Shown: positions 54,894-64,000 of the stretch, one piece after another | How positions within the stretch are numbered: position 1 is the stretch's first letter | How the letters are laid out: the number at the start of each line of letters is the position of its first letter | From: Devosia sp. YR412 | GTDB taxonomy: Bacteria > Pseudomonadota > Alphaproteobacteria > Rhizobiales > Devosiaceae | DNA length: 64,000 nt | Direction: 5' to 3' | Assembly (NCBI RefSeq): GCF_900110945.1 | Contig: NZ_FOFL01000002.1 | Coordinates: 372,001 to 436,000 of the forward strand | Program-made: the position numbers and the translations under genes | The notes under the pieces: model-generated | Databases searched by the model: none | Told to the model about the DNA's origin: nothing | The model's input: the letters and a program-made list of their open reading frames with translations, nothing else

Positions 54894-55315
54894 CAACGTT
54901 CCCCGATAATGTGCAGCACCACCTCGCGCCGATGTGGTTTGCGGCGGTGCTCGAAAAGATAAAGTCCCTGCCAGGTGCCCAGAACCGGCGCACCGTCAAC
55001 CACTGGTATACCAATCGAGGTTTGCGTCAAAGCCGACTTGATATGCGCCGGCATGTCATCTGGCCCCTCGGTCGTATGCTCGAGCCAGTCCATGCCGTCG
55101 GGCACTAGGCGATTGAAGAAGCCGCCGAGGTCCGTCTGCACATCCGCGTCGGCATTTTCCTGGATCAGCAGCGAGCACGAGGTGTGCCGCACGAAAACCG
55201 TCACCAGGCCCGTCGAGATATCTGCCGTGGTGACGAAGTCCCGCAAGGCCCGGGTGAATTCATAGAACCCCTGCCCCTTGGTCGAAATACTCAGTGTCTC
55301 GATGGCCTGTTGCAT
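54893..55315 (-). CDS. YjbQ/UPF0047 family protein
   Basis: 140 residues, a compact trimeric enzyme fold. Conserved blocks are VTVFVRHTSCSLLIQENADADV, MDWLEHTTEGPDDMPAHIKSAL and TWQGLYLFEHR, with the His residues (RHTS, EHTTEG, AHIK, FEHR) that build the metal site. E. coli YjbQ has weak thiamine phosphate synthase activity; the true role is unknown. It is the first gene of a two-gene unit with the TauE-type exporter. ATG 55315 is the natural start. Confidence 0.92.
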   Translation of the reverse strand: MQQAIETLSISTKGQGFYEFTRALRDFVTTADISTGLVTVFVRHTSCSLLIQENADADVQTDLGGFFNRLVPDGMDWLEHTTEGPDDMPAHIKSALTQTSIGIPVVDGAPVLGTWQGLYLFEHRRKPHRREVVLHIIGER

Positions 55316-55429
55316 GCCTCGGGCCTAGCATGATCGCCCCGGTCCGACCAGAGCGGGGACCGGCCCGATCGGTCCACTCGCCGCATTGGCGCCATCTTCT
55401 CTTTTCACCTGTCGCAGGCCGCGCGCACT

Positions 55430-55454
55430 GGAACCAACCAAGAGTCCGGGCGTT
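55430..55454 (+). promoter_or_regulatory. sigma-EcfG promoter motif before the OmpA-like gene
   Basis: GGAAC (55430-55434) and CGTT (55451-55454) are separated by 16 bases. The predicted leader to ATG 55572 is about 110 nt. The 256-bp gap holds no gene. Confidence 0.5.
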
Positions 55455-55571
55455 GCTGGGCTTGCGGGGAGAAAGCATCACCAAATGGCGTTCAGAATCC
55501 GTTCAGTCTCCGTTCAGACTGGCGCCGCGATGCTTGGCTCAAGTGTCAACCGACATAAAAGGAAAATAACA

Positions 55572-57851
55572 ATGCGCCTTAGAAATTGGCTTCTGACCGG
55601 TACCAGTATCGGTCTCATGGCCCTGCTGCCCATGACCGTGCGCGCCCAGGATGGCGATCTGGTCGCAGCCTATCAGGCCTATGCCGCAGCGCAGGCGTCC
55701 GGCGACGCAGCAGCCCTCGAGGCTGCCCAGAGCGCCCTGACCGAGCTTTGCATCGTCAACGGTTACGCCAGCATCGACGAATGCATCGCGGCCGCCACCG
55801 GCGCAGCTGCTGCCCCAGCCGCCCCCGTCGAGCCCCCAGCCCCGGTCGCTGACCCACAGGCCGAAGCCGCTGCTGCCGCCGCAGCAGAAGCAGAAGCTCA
55901 GGCCGCTGCTGATGCCGAGGCAAAGGCAGCCGCTGACGCGCAGGCCGCAGCTGATGCACAAGCCGCTGCCGACGCACAGGCTGCAGCAGACGCCGCTGCT
56001 GCCGAGCAGGCAGCCACCGACGCTCAGGCCGCATCAGAGGCCCAGGCGGCCGCTGAGGCACAAGCTGCCGCCGATGCCCAGGCCGCTGCCGACGCCCAGG
56101 CCGCAACTGACGCCGCTGCCGCCCAGTCCGCTGCCGATGCAGAGGCTCAGGCTGCAGCAGCTGCTGCAGAAGCAGAAGCCGCCGCAGCAGCACAGGCCGC
56201 ACCCGCCGCTCCGGCTGCTCCTGAAGCCGTTGCGCCAGCCGCACCACCTCCAGCCGCGTCCGCCGACATCTCGGCCGATCTGCAGACTCAGATCGACATC
56301 TACAACGGCGCCATTGCCGACATGATGTCCGGTGGCGACGCTGCCGCAGCCCAGGCCCAGCTTGCAGCCGCCCAGGCCCAGATCGATGCGCTCTGCGTTG
56401 GCGCCGGCTTTGCCGATACCGCCAGCTGCCTAGCCCAGTATGGCCTGAGCCTGCCCGCAGTTCCCACCCTGCCCGGCGCACCCGCTGCTCCGGTCGCCGT
56501 TGACCCTGCAGCCCCCGCTGCTCCAGTGGCCGTCGATCCTGCGGCACCCGTCGCCGATCCCGCCGCACCCGCTGCAGATGTCCCGGTGGAAATCATCGAA
56601 GAGCTGCCGGCTGGCATCACCCAGGAGCAGATCGCTCCGGTCTTCGACAGTGCCAAGGACTTTGACGCTGCTCCGCCAGCTGCGCCAGTTGATGGTGCCG
56701 CGGCAGTCCAGGTCGCTCCCGAGGCTCCTGCTGCTCCACCACCGGAAAGCGATGAGGCCGCCCAGTCGTCCGAAGTGTTCCGCGCTTTCGCTGCCGAGCC
56801 AGTGGTTTCTGCCGCTGCCGAAGAAGGCACGCAGGTCACGGCCACTGAAAACACCACCGTCAACCAGACGGTCAACAACACCTATATCAACAACATCACC
56901 AACATCACCAACAACACGACGACCACCAACAACACGCAGAACAACATCGGCCAGCAGAACAATGTCACTGTTGTCGAGCAAGCACCTGTTCAGCCTGCGA
57001 ACGCTGGCGATGTCATCACGCAGGTTATCCTGCAGGTAGGCACCCAGCTGATCGTCAATTCGATCGGCCAGGATACCGACCGCTTCTACAATCCGCAGCA
57101 GGATGAGATCTTCTACGAAAATCTCAGCAATGGCCGCACCCGCGAAGTGATCACGCGTCCCGACGGCAGCCAGATCGTCACCGTGCGCAACCGCAATGGC
57201 GATATCCTCCGTCGTTCGCGCTTCGACCCATCGGGCCGCGAATATGTGCTGGCCACCTTCGATGATCGTTACGACGAGGATCTGGTGGTCTGGCGCGATC
57301 CGGGCCAGGACCTTCCGCCGCTGCGCCTCAATATCCCGGTGCAGGATTACGTCCTCGACGCCTCCTATGCCGACGAGGACGAGGTTGGCACCTTCTTCCG
57401 CCAGCCACCGGTGGAACAGGTCGCCCGCATCTATTCGATCGACGAGGTCAAGCGGTCGTCGCGTGTGCGTGACAGCGTGCGCAAGCTCGAGATCGGTGGC
57501 CTGACCTTCGATACGGGTGCCGCAACCATCAGCCGCGACCAGGTCGCTTCGCTCTCCAATGTTGCCAATGGCATGCTGCAGCTCCTGGCCAACAATCCAG
57601 GCGAAACCTTCCTGATCGAAGGTCATACCGATGCCGTGGGTTCGGACATCTCCAACCTACGCCTGTCGGACCTGCGTGCCGCTACCGTGGCCCGCATCCT
57701 GACCGACTTCTATAACGTGCCGCCGGAAAACCTGGCCACCCAGGGCTATGGCGAGCGTTACCTTAAGATCCGTACCGAAGCCGGCGAGCGCGAAAACCGT
57801 CGCGTCACCATCCGCCGCATCACGCCGCTGATCACCGTCGCGGCGAACTGA
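55572..57851 (+). CDS. OmpA-family protein with Ala-rich coiled region and Asn-rich linker
   Basis: 759 residues. Signal peptide 1-25. Residues 28-78 and 235-293 are two related helical segments, each ending in a C-x10-C pair (C60/C71, C275/C286). Between them, residues about 93-230 are a long Ala/Gln/Asp/Glu repeat (ADAQAAADAQ type), probably a rod-like helix, then Pro/Ala-rich spacers (300-395). Residues 421-465 are an Asn/Thr-rich stretch (TVNNTYINNITNITNN). Residues about 645-752 are an OmpA C-terminal peptidoglycan-binding domain (LIEGHTDAVGSDISNLRLS, GYGERY, ENRRVTI). It looks like an outer-envelope spacer protein that anchors to peptidoglycan. No beta-barrel is seen. Confidence 0.88.
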   Translation: MRLRNWLLTGTSIGLMALLPMTVRAQDGDLVAAYQAYAAAQASGDAAALEAAQSALTELCIVNGYASIDECIAAATGAAAAPAAPVEPPAPVADPQAEAAAAAAAEAEAQAAADAEAKAAADAQAAADAQAAADAQAAADAAAAEQAATDAQAASEAQAAAEAQAAADAQAAADAQAATDAAAAQSAADAEAQAAAAAAEAEAAAAAQAAPAAPAAPEAVAPAAPPPAASADISADLQTQIDIYNGAIADMMSGGDAAAAQAQLAAAQAQIDALCVGAGFADTASCLAQYGLSLPAVPTLPGAPAAPVAVDPAAPAAPVAVDPAAPVADPAAPAADVPVEIIEELPAGITQEQIAPVFDSAKDFDAAPPAAPVDGAAAVQVAPEAPAAPPPESDEAAQSSEVFRAFAAEPVVSAAAEEGTQVTATENTTVNQTVNNTYINNITNITNNTTTTNNTQNNIGQQNNVTVVEQAPVQPANAGDVITQVILQVGTQLIVNSIGQDTDRFYNPQQDEIFYENLSNGRTREVITRPDGSQIVTVRNRNGDILRRSRFDPSGREYVLATFDDRYDEDLVVWRDPGQDLPPLRLNIPVQDYVLDASYADEDEVGTFFRQPPVEQVARIYSIDEVKRSSRVRDSVRKLEIGGLTFDTGAATISRDQVASLSNVANGMLQLLANNPGETFLIEGHTDAVGSDISNLRLSDLRAATVARILTDFYNVPPENLATQGYGERYLKIRTEAGERENRRVTIRRITPLITVAAN

Positions 57852-57873
57852 TCGCCGCAAACACCGAACCGAG

Positions 57874-57900
57874 AAAGGCCGGGCCCAGTGCCCGGCCTTT
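57874..57900 (+). terminator. rho-independent terminator after the OmpA-like gene
   Basis: AAAGGCCGGG (57874-57883) pairs with CCCGGCCTTT (57891-57900), followed by CTTTTTG. Confidence 0.92.
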
Positions 57901-57972
57901 CTTTTTGCCGCACCTGCTTTGCGGTCTGGCGCCTTGTCAGCCGCGCAGAACTTGCTATCTGACGCTCACTGA

Positions 57973-58503
57973 ATGCTGGAGCACCCCATGAAGCGCCTGG
58001 AAATCTTTGTTGAAAGCGTCATCCTGGCGTCGCGCTGGCTGCTCGTGGTCTTCTACATCGGCCTCGGGCTGGCCCTGGCGCTCTACGCACTGAGCTTCGG
58101 CTTCAAGCTGTGGGATTTCGCCAGCCACCTCATCGGCATGGACGAGACCGAGACCATCCTCAAGATTCTCGGCCTGATCGACGCCGCCCTGATCGCCAGC
58201 CTCGTCGTCATGGTTATCATCTCGGGCTACGAAAATTTCGTCTCCCGCTTTGACAATGATGACGATGTTCATTGGCTCGGCCAGATCGATGCCGGCTCGC
58301 TCAAGATCAAGGTGGCCTCCACCATCGTGGCCATCTCCTCGATCCACCTGCTGCAGATCTTCCTCAATGTGCCGAAATACACCGACCAGCAGATCATGTG
58401 GTATACGATCCTGCATGTGACCTTCATCGCCTCGGCGCTTTTCCTCGCCCTGATCGACAAGATTTCCAAAAAACCGGGCAAGGACACAGCGCCCGACCTC
58501 TAG
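57973..58503 (+). CDS. YqhA/UPF0114 family membrane protein
   Basis: 176 residues with four helices. The UPF0114 marks are ESVILASRWLLVVFYIGLGLAL near the start, MVIISGYENFVSRFD in the middle and LKIKVASTIVAISSIHLLQIFL later. Function unknown; possibly a channel-like protein. The start MLEHPMKRLEIFVE could also be the ATG at 57988 (MKRLE). Single gene between two strong regulatory gaps. Confidence 0.9.
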   Translation: MLEHPMKRLEIFVESVILASRWLLVVFYIGLGLALALYALSFGFKLWDFASHLIGMDETETILKILGLIDAALIASLVVMVIISGYENFVSRFDNDDDVHWLGQIDAGSLKIKVASTIVAISSIHLLQIFLNVPKYTDQQIMWYTILHVTFIASALFLALIDKISKKPGKDTAPDL

Positions 58504-58624
58504 TTTTTTCGTCAAGGCGCCTGCGTCGTCGATTTTTCCTAACGGTCACGCCCCGCGCAATGGCTTGAATCAAAACGCAGAATTCACGCCGCTTCAATTT
58601 GCGAATAGCGTGATCACGCATTCG

Positions 58625-58649
58625 GGAACGAAAACAAAAAGCCCGCGTT
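58625..58649 (+). promoter_or_regulatory. sigma-EcfG promoter motif before the one-helix protein gene
   Basis: GGAAC (58625-58629) and CGTT (58646-58649) are separated by 16 bases, with predicted start near 58657 and a 27-nt leader to ATG 58684. This is the cleanest of the five sites in the window. Confidence 0.7.
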
Positions 58650-58683
58650 TCTTTGTCATACGGTGAAACAAAGGAGCGAAATC

Positions 58684-59067
58684 ATGGCTATCCCTGAACG
58701 CGATACCGTCTATACCAACGATGGCAACCGCACTGTCTATACGCGCGAAAGCAGCGGCACAGGCTGGTTCGTCGGCATTATTGTTGCCCTGGCCCTGCTG
58801 GCCATCGGCTACCTCGTTTTCTCGGCCAATTCTGGCCCATCGACTACGGTTGATGTGAACGCTGCCCCTGCTGGCATCGAAGCACCGGCTGATCCGGCTA
58901 TTGCCCCGGCTCCGATGACGGAAGCTCCGGCCGCTCCAGCTGATGCGGCCCCAATGACCTCGGCTCCGGCGGTTGATGCAGCTCCCGCTGTGGAAGCCCC
59001 AGCTGTTGAGGCTCCGGCCGCTACGCCGGCTCCTGCTGCTGAACCAGCCGCCCCGGTTGCTCAGTAA
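58684..59067 (+). CDS. single-pass membrane protein with Ala/Pro-rich tail
   Basis: 127 residues. A short cytoplasmic N-terminus (MAIPERDTVYTNDGNRTVYT), one transmembrane helix (residues about 31-52, GWFVGIIVALALLAIGYLVF), then a periplasmic tail of about 75 residues made almost only of Ala, Pro, Glu and Asp (APAVEAPAVEAPAATPAP). No known domain. AAAGGAG precedes ATG 58684; a frame start at 58663 is less likely. The sigma-EcfG motif upstream and two hairpins downstream mark it as a monocistronic stress gene. Confidence 0.82.
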   Translation: MAIPERDTVYTNDGNRTVYTRESSGTGWFVGIIVALALLAIGYLVFSANSGPSTTVDVNAAPAGIEAPADPAIAPAPMTEAPAAPADAAPMTSAPAVDAAPAVEAPAVEAPAATPAPAAEPAAPVAQ

Positions 59068-59081
59068 CAAGACTAGCCTGC

Positions 59082-59144
59082 CGATATCGTCAGCCCTCCC
59101 TCTGACGATATCGTTGAAGACCCCGGCCATCGCGCCGGGGTCTT
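59082..59144 (+). terminator. double hairpin terminator
   Basis: CGATATCGTCAG (59082-59093) pairs with CTGACGATATCG (59102-59113); directly after, AAGACCCCGGC (59117-59127) pairs with GCCGGGGTCTT (59134-59144), followed by TGCTTTGG. Two stacked perfect stems give an efficient stop. Confidence 0.85.
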
Positions 59145-59229
59145 TGCTTTGGTCGCGGCATTCCGCCACGCGCCTTGCGCTGGCCATAGTCGCTCCCCAT
59201 TTCCAAAGCCAACAATAAAGGGAGCTCCC

Positions 59230-59916
59230 ATGTTCAATATCGATCAGATCGTCAAAGCCCTCCAGACCGATAAGGGCACCCAGCGGAGCGCCATGACGGG
59301 CGCTGCCGGGCTCGCTGCAGGCATGCTGCTCAGCGGCGGTGGATTGGGCAAGCTGGCCGGCAATGCAGTCAAGGTTGGCGCCGTGGCTGCCGTGGGCGGT
59401 CTCGCCTATACCGCCTGGCAGAATTACCAGAAGAACCAGCAGGGTGCTCCCGCCAATGCCCCGCAGCAGGATGCCTTCATTCCCGCGCCAACCGATACCC
59501 ACGCACAGGAAGAACTGGGCAAGACCCTGGTCCGCGCCATGATCGCCGCCGCCAAAGCCGACGGCCGCATCGACGCCGACGAAAAGGAAGCTATTTTCGG
59601 CAAACTCGAAACCATGAACCTTTCCTCCGAGGAAAAGGCTTGGGTGTTCGAAGAGCTTTCCACGCCGCTCGACATCAATGCTGTCGTCGCCCGCGCTGAC
59701 ACGCCCGAGCACGCCACTGAAATCTACGCCGCGTCGCTGGTCGCCATCACCGCCGATACGGCCGCGGAACGCGCCTATCTCGATGCCCTGGCTTCCAAGC
59801 TACGGCTCGATCCCGCCTTGGTCAGCGAAATCCACAAGGCCGCCGGCGAAAAGGCTCCCGAGCCGACGCCAGCGCCCGCACCATTCGCCTACACCCCATC
59901 CGGCAGCAACGTCTGA
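59230..59916 (+). CDS. DUF533 (YebE/TerB-like) protein
   Basis: 228 residues. An N-terminal hydrophobic Gly/Ala-rich stretch (MTGAAGLAAGMLLSGGGLGKL, residues about 22-62) may enter the membrane. The TerB-like helical domain (about 95-205) shows LVRAMIAAAKADGRIDADEKEAIF and AYLDALASKLRLDPALV. DUF533 proteins (E. coli YebE) are envelope-stress associated in enterobacteria; here function is unknown. GGGAGCTCCC directly before the ATG offers a ribosome binding site. Confidence 0.88.
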   Translation: MFNIDQIVKALQTDKGTQRSAMTGAAGLAAGMLLSGGGLGKLAGNAVKVGAVAAVGGLAYTAWQNYQKNQQGAPANAPQQDAFIPAPTDTHAQEELGKTLVRAMIAAAKADGRIDADEKEAIFGKLETMNLSSEEKAWVFEELSTPLDINAVVARADTPEHATEIYAASLVAITADTAAERAYLDALASKLRLDPALVSEIHKAAGEKAPEPTPAPAPFAYTPSGSNV

Positions 59917-60019
59917 TTGTGACCAACCGCGCGCCCAACAGGAGCGCGGTTACACCCATGTGCGTTCTTGATCGCATGGACCCTGCAAGCCATCTGTGAG
60001 CCAACAAGGAGCTTGCCAG

Positions 60020-61075
60020 ATGGAACTTGGACTTTATTCCTTCGCCGAAAACGCCCCAGACGCGCTCAATGGCGGAGCGCTGCAAAGCCCCGCCGAACGG
60101 CTGCGCGACCTGCTTGAAGAGATCGAGCTGGCCGATCAACTGGGCCTCAGCTTCTACGGTCTGGGCGAACACCACCGCCCGGACTACGTTGCCTCGGCGC
60201 CCGTCACTATTCTTGCCGCCGCCTCTGCGCGCACCAAAAACATCCGCCTCTCCACCGCCGTCACCGTGCTGAGCTCGGAAGACCCGATCCGCGTCTGGCA
60301 GCAGTTTGCCACCGTAGACCTGCTCAGCAATGGCCGCGCCGAGATCATGGCCGGCCGCGGCTCCTTCATCGAGAGCTTCCCGCTGTTCGGATATGATCTG
60401 GAAGACTACGACACGCTGTTCGAGGAAAAGCTCGAACTGCTGCTCAAAATCCGCGAAGGGGGCAAGGTTGCCTGGCCCGGCAGCGCCAACACCAAGCCCA
60501 TCCCCGGCATCGAGATTTTCTCCAAGCCGGTACAGAGCCCATTGCCCGTTTGGATCGCGGTGGGCGGCACGCCGAACTCGGTCGCCCGCGCCGCCTACTA
60601 CGGCCTGCCATTGATGCTGGCCATCATCGGTGGCCAGCCGCGCCAGTTTGCGCCGCTTGTGGAATTCTATCGCGAAACCGCCATCAAGGTCGGCCGCGAT
60701 CCCAAGTCATTGCCGGTTGGCGTCAGCTCGCACGGCTTCATCGCCGCCGATAGCCAGGACGCCCGCGACATCGCCTTCCCCGCCCATAGCGAAGCCATGA
60801 GCCGCATCGGCAAGGAACGCGGCTGGCCGCCAACGACGCGCGCCCAGTTCGAGGCCGGCGCAACGCCAAACGGCGCCTATTTCATGGGTTCGCCGCAAGA
60901 GATCGTGGACAAGATCCTAATGCAGCACGAATGGTTCAAGCACGATCGCTTCGGCCTGCAGCTCAGCGTCGGCACCCTGCCCCACGACAAGGTCATGCAG
61001 GCCATCGAGCTCTATGGCACGCTGGTCAAGCCGGCCGTGGACAAGGCGCTGGGGACTACTTCCCCGAGCGCTTGA
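60020..61075 (+). CDS. LLM class flavin-dependent oxidoreductase
   Basis: 351 residues, luciferase-like monooxygenase fold. Family marks are LADQLGLSFYGLGEHHRPDY, SSEDPIRVWQQFATVDLLSNGRAEIMAGRGSF and IAVGGTPNSVARAAYYGLP, typical of the group-2 (YhbW/CHP03558-like) LLMs that use reduced FMN. Substrate unknown. ATG 60020 follows AAGGAG at an eight-base spacing. Its last 20 bases overlap the convergent small gene. Confidence 0.92.
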   Translation: MELGLYSFAENAPDALNGGALQSPAERLRDLLEEIELADQLGLSFYGLGEHHRPDYVASAPVTILAAASARTKNIRLSTAVTVLSSEDPIRVWQQFATVDLLSNGRAEIMAGRGSFIESFPLFGYDLEDYDTLFEEKLELLLKIREGGKVAWPGSANTKPIPGIEIFSKPVQSPLPVWIAVGGTPNSVARAAYYGLPLMLAIIGGQPRQFAPLVEFYRETAIKVGRDPKSLPVGVSSHGFIAADSQDARDIAFPAHSEAMSRIGKERGWPPTTRAQFEAGATPNGAYFMGSPQEIVDKILMQHEWFKHDRFGLQLSVGTLPHDKVMQAIELYGTLVKPAVDKALGTTSPSA

Positions 61076-61277
61076 TCGTCTTGATCTGCAGGGGCGGCAG
61101 GCCGGATTTTTCCGAAATGGCACGATCCTGGTCCATGATGGCGGTGCGCGCAGGCTCATCGCCATCGAGACCACCCAGCAGATTGGCTTCGACCTTGCGG
61201 TTGGAGCGCTGGCTGCCGTCTTCATAGATCACGTCGAAAAATACATATTCGCTACGGGCGGTTGGCTTCTTGGCCAT
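61056..61277 (-). CDS. small conserved hypothetical protein
   Basis: 73 residues: lysine-rich start MAKKPTARSEYVFFDVIYEDGS, middle RKVEANLLGGLDGDEPARTA and end PPLQIKTIKRSGK. It probably folds as a small beta-rich soluble protein. No family name recognised. ATG 61277 with an AGGAGAAG ribosome binding site gives a convincing start. It overlaps the LLM gene tail-to-tail by 20 bp, which is unusual in this window. Confidence 0.7.
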   Translation of the reverse strand: MAKKPTARSEYVFFDVIYEDGSQRSNRKVEANLLGGLDGDEPARTAIMDQDRAISEKSGLPPLQIKTIKRSGK

Positions 61278-61357
61278 GGGGCTTCTCCTGTGCGGCAGGC
61301 CGGTCTCGCAGGACATTGGTCCGCGAGCCCGGCTGGCCAGAATTATTGGGTCGAGGC

Positions 61358-61648
61358 TTAGCGGAAAATCGCTTCGCCCTGCTCGTCGATGATCTGCTTG
61401 CCCTTGGACAATGCCAGGGCGATCAGGTCGTCGCGGGACGTCATGCGGTCGGCGCGCACGAAACGATAGGTCTTGAGCTCGCCGGCAATCTCTTTTTCAA
61501 TTGTACCAGCCAGCTGCAGCTCGCTGCCGGCCTTCATCTCGATCGCCTTGATCAGAAAGCCCTTGTGGCTTTCCTCACCCAGCACCTTGTCACCGGCAGG
61601 CTCGGCATTCGACGAACCGCCACCGAACAAATTCTTCCAGAACGACAT
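61358..61648 (-). CDS. HlyU family protein
   Basis: 96 residues. The block SHKGFLIKAIEMKAGSELQLAGTIEKE and the end LALSKGKQIIDEQGEAIF match the HlyU-like family (PF10115), named after a Vibrio hemolysin regulator. Alphaproteobacterial members are small, lack an obvious DNA-binding motif, and start MSFWKNLFGG. Any regulatory role is uncertain. ATG 61648 is 11 bases after the stop of the DUF2442 gene. Confidence 0.88.
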   Translation of the reverse strand: MSFWKNLFGGGSSNAEPAGDKVLGEESHKGFLIKAIEMKAGSELQLAGTIEKEIAGELKTYRFVRADRMTSRDDLIALALSKGKQIIDEQGEAIFR

Positions 61649-61659
61649 GGCTCGTCTCC

Positions 61660-61971
61660 TTAAGTTTGTGCCGAGCCGCGCAAGCGCCGCACCGGCAGGG
61701 GCAAGACCAGCTCGCCGCGTTTTTCCATTTCCTCGCGCAGCCAGGCCGCCGAGATATCGAAGTGGTTCGGCCAGGTCGGCACGCCGTTCTTGAGCTCAAC
61801 AGAACCGAAGAACCGCCGGTCTCGCAGCGGCTCGGTGCCCTCGCCCCGCTCCCCGATCATCGACGCGGCATCGAATGTGCCGCTTGATCCATCGTTGAAC
61901 GTCACCACCAGCTTGAACGGTACAATGGCTCGGACAGCGGTGAGCTTGAGGCGCTTCGGGGTATCCGCCAT
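61660..61971 (-). CDS. DUF2442 family protein
   Basis: 103 residues. DUF2442 marks are VPFKLVVTFNDGSSGTFDAASMI, FFGSVELKNGVPTWPNHFDISAAWLREEM. These are small proteins related to NadS/toxin-associated families, but this one has no toxin partner next to it. It is in line with the HlyU-like gene, probably one transcript after rpoD. ATG 61971 is the only good start. Confidence 0.85.
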   Translation of the reverse strand: MADTPKRLKLTAVRAIVPFKLVVTFNDGSSGTFDAASMIGERGEGTEPLRDRRFFGSVELKNGVPTWPNHFDISAAWLREEMEKRGELVLPLPVRRLRGSAQT

Positions 61972-61994
61972 GTTGCAAACTCCCCAAAACGATC

Positions 61995-62014
61995 ATCCCC
62001 GCTCTCGCGGGGAT
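61995..62014 (-). terminator. hairpin after rpoD
   Basis: ATCCCCGC (61995-62002) pairs with GCGGGGAT (62007-62014). On the minus strand a short TTTT follows about five bases later (complement of 61986-61989). It ends rpoD, possibly with some read-through into the DUF2442 gene. Confidence 0.6.
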
Positions 62015-62024
62015 AACCCATTAT

Positions 62025-64000
<1,976 letters not shown>

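Noticed and set aside
61056-61075. Tail overlap of the LLM and small minus-strand genes as a sign that one is false
   Set aside because: Both have good starts and ribosome binding sites and coding-like composition; a 20-bp convergent overlap is acceptable.

Overview
The window is a GC-rich chromosomal segment of an alphaproteobacterium of the Hyphomicrobiales, most like Devosia and relatives. This is inferred from gene content, intergenic repeat types, sigma-EcfG-type promoters and the pst/glg/urt arrangements; no rRNA or marker comparison could be run. It carries about 65 protein genes, one tRNA, one probable small RNA and several families of short intergenic repeats. I see no phage, insertion sequence, plasmid gene, CRISPR array or defence locus. 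It is mostly core chromosome.

Layout. 1-1.8 kb: end of a class I DAHP synthase, then pgsA-moaD-moaE. 1.9-6.3 kb: ilvE, a MarR regulator and an NMT1/THI5-type ABC importer. 6.5-8.1 kb: a secreted collagen-like protein, a cluster of GANTC (CcrM) sites and a probable sigma-EcfG-driven small RNA. 8.1-23.4 kb: a urea nitrogen locus, with the urtABCDE importer under a perfect sigma-54 promoter followed by ureDAB-orf-C, ureE, ureF and ureG, interspersed with unrelated small genes. 23.5-34.8 kb: a minus-strand glycogen operon, glgP-glgB-glgC-glgA-pgm-glgX. 34.9-41.6 kb: a KefB-type antiporter, an AI-2E-type permease, a nucleoside hydrolase, a LysE-type exporter, a CAT-anticodon tRNA and an IclR regulator. 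41.7-48.2 kb: the phosphate locus pstSCAB-phoU-phoB behind PHO boxes, without phoR. 48.4-55.3 kb: an MFS exporter, a glycine-zipper lipoprotein, a sugar-acid dehydratase/semialdehyde dehydrogenase pair, a SIMPL protein, a TauE permease and a YjbQ protein. 55.4-62 kb: envelope and stress proteins (an Ala- and Asn-rich OmpA-like protein, YqhA, a one-helix Ala/Pro protein, a DUF533 protein), an LLM oxidoreductase and small genes. 62-64 kb: most of rpoD, which runs off the right end.

How it works together. Three nutrient systems stand out: urea uptake and hydrolysis (nitrogen), Pst/PhoB (phosphate) and glycogen turnover (carbon storage). Both periplasmic-binding-protein genes urtA and pstS are followed by a strong hairpin before the permease genes, which fits the usual excess of binding protein.

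The most interesting signal is regulatory. Five exact GGAAC-N16-CGTT motifs (the sigma-EcfG general stress promoter) lie in promoter position ahead of the AI-2E permease, the glycine-zipper lipoprotein, the OmpA-like protein, the one-helix protein and a roughly 148-nt non-coding unit at 7.56-7.71 kb. That unit shows a CCUCC sequence in a hairpin loop and ends in a cUUCGg terminator: a candidate stress small RNA. Beside it, seven GANTC sites in 119 bp precede the collagen-like gene. Both are predictions from sequence alone.
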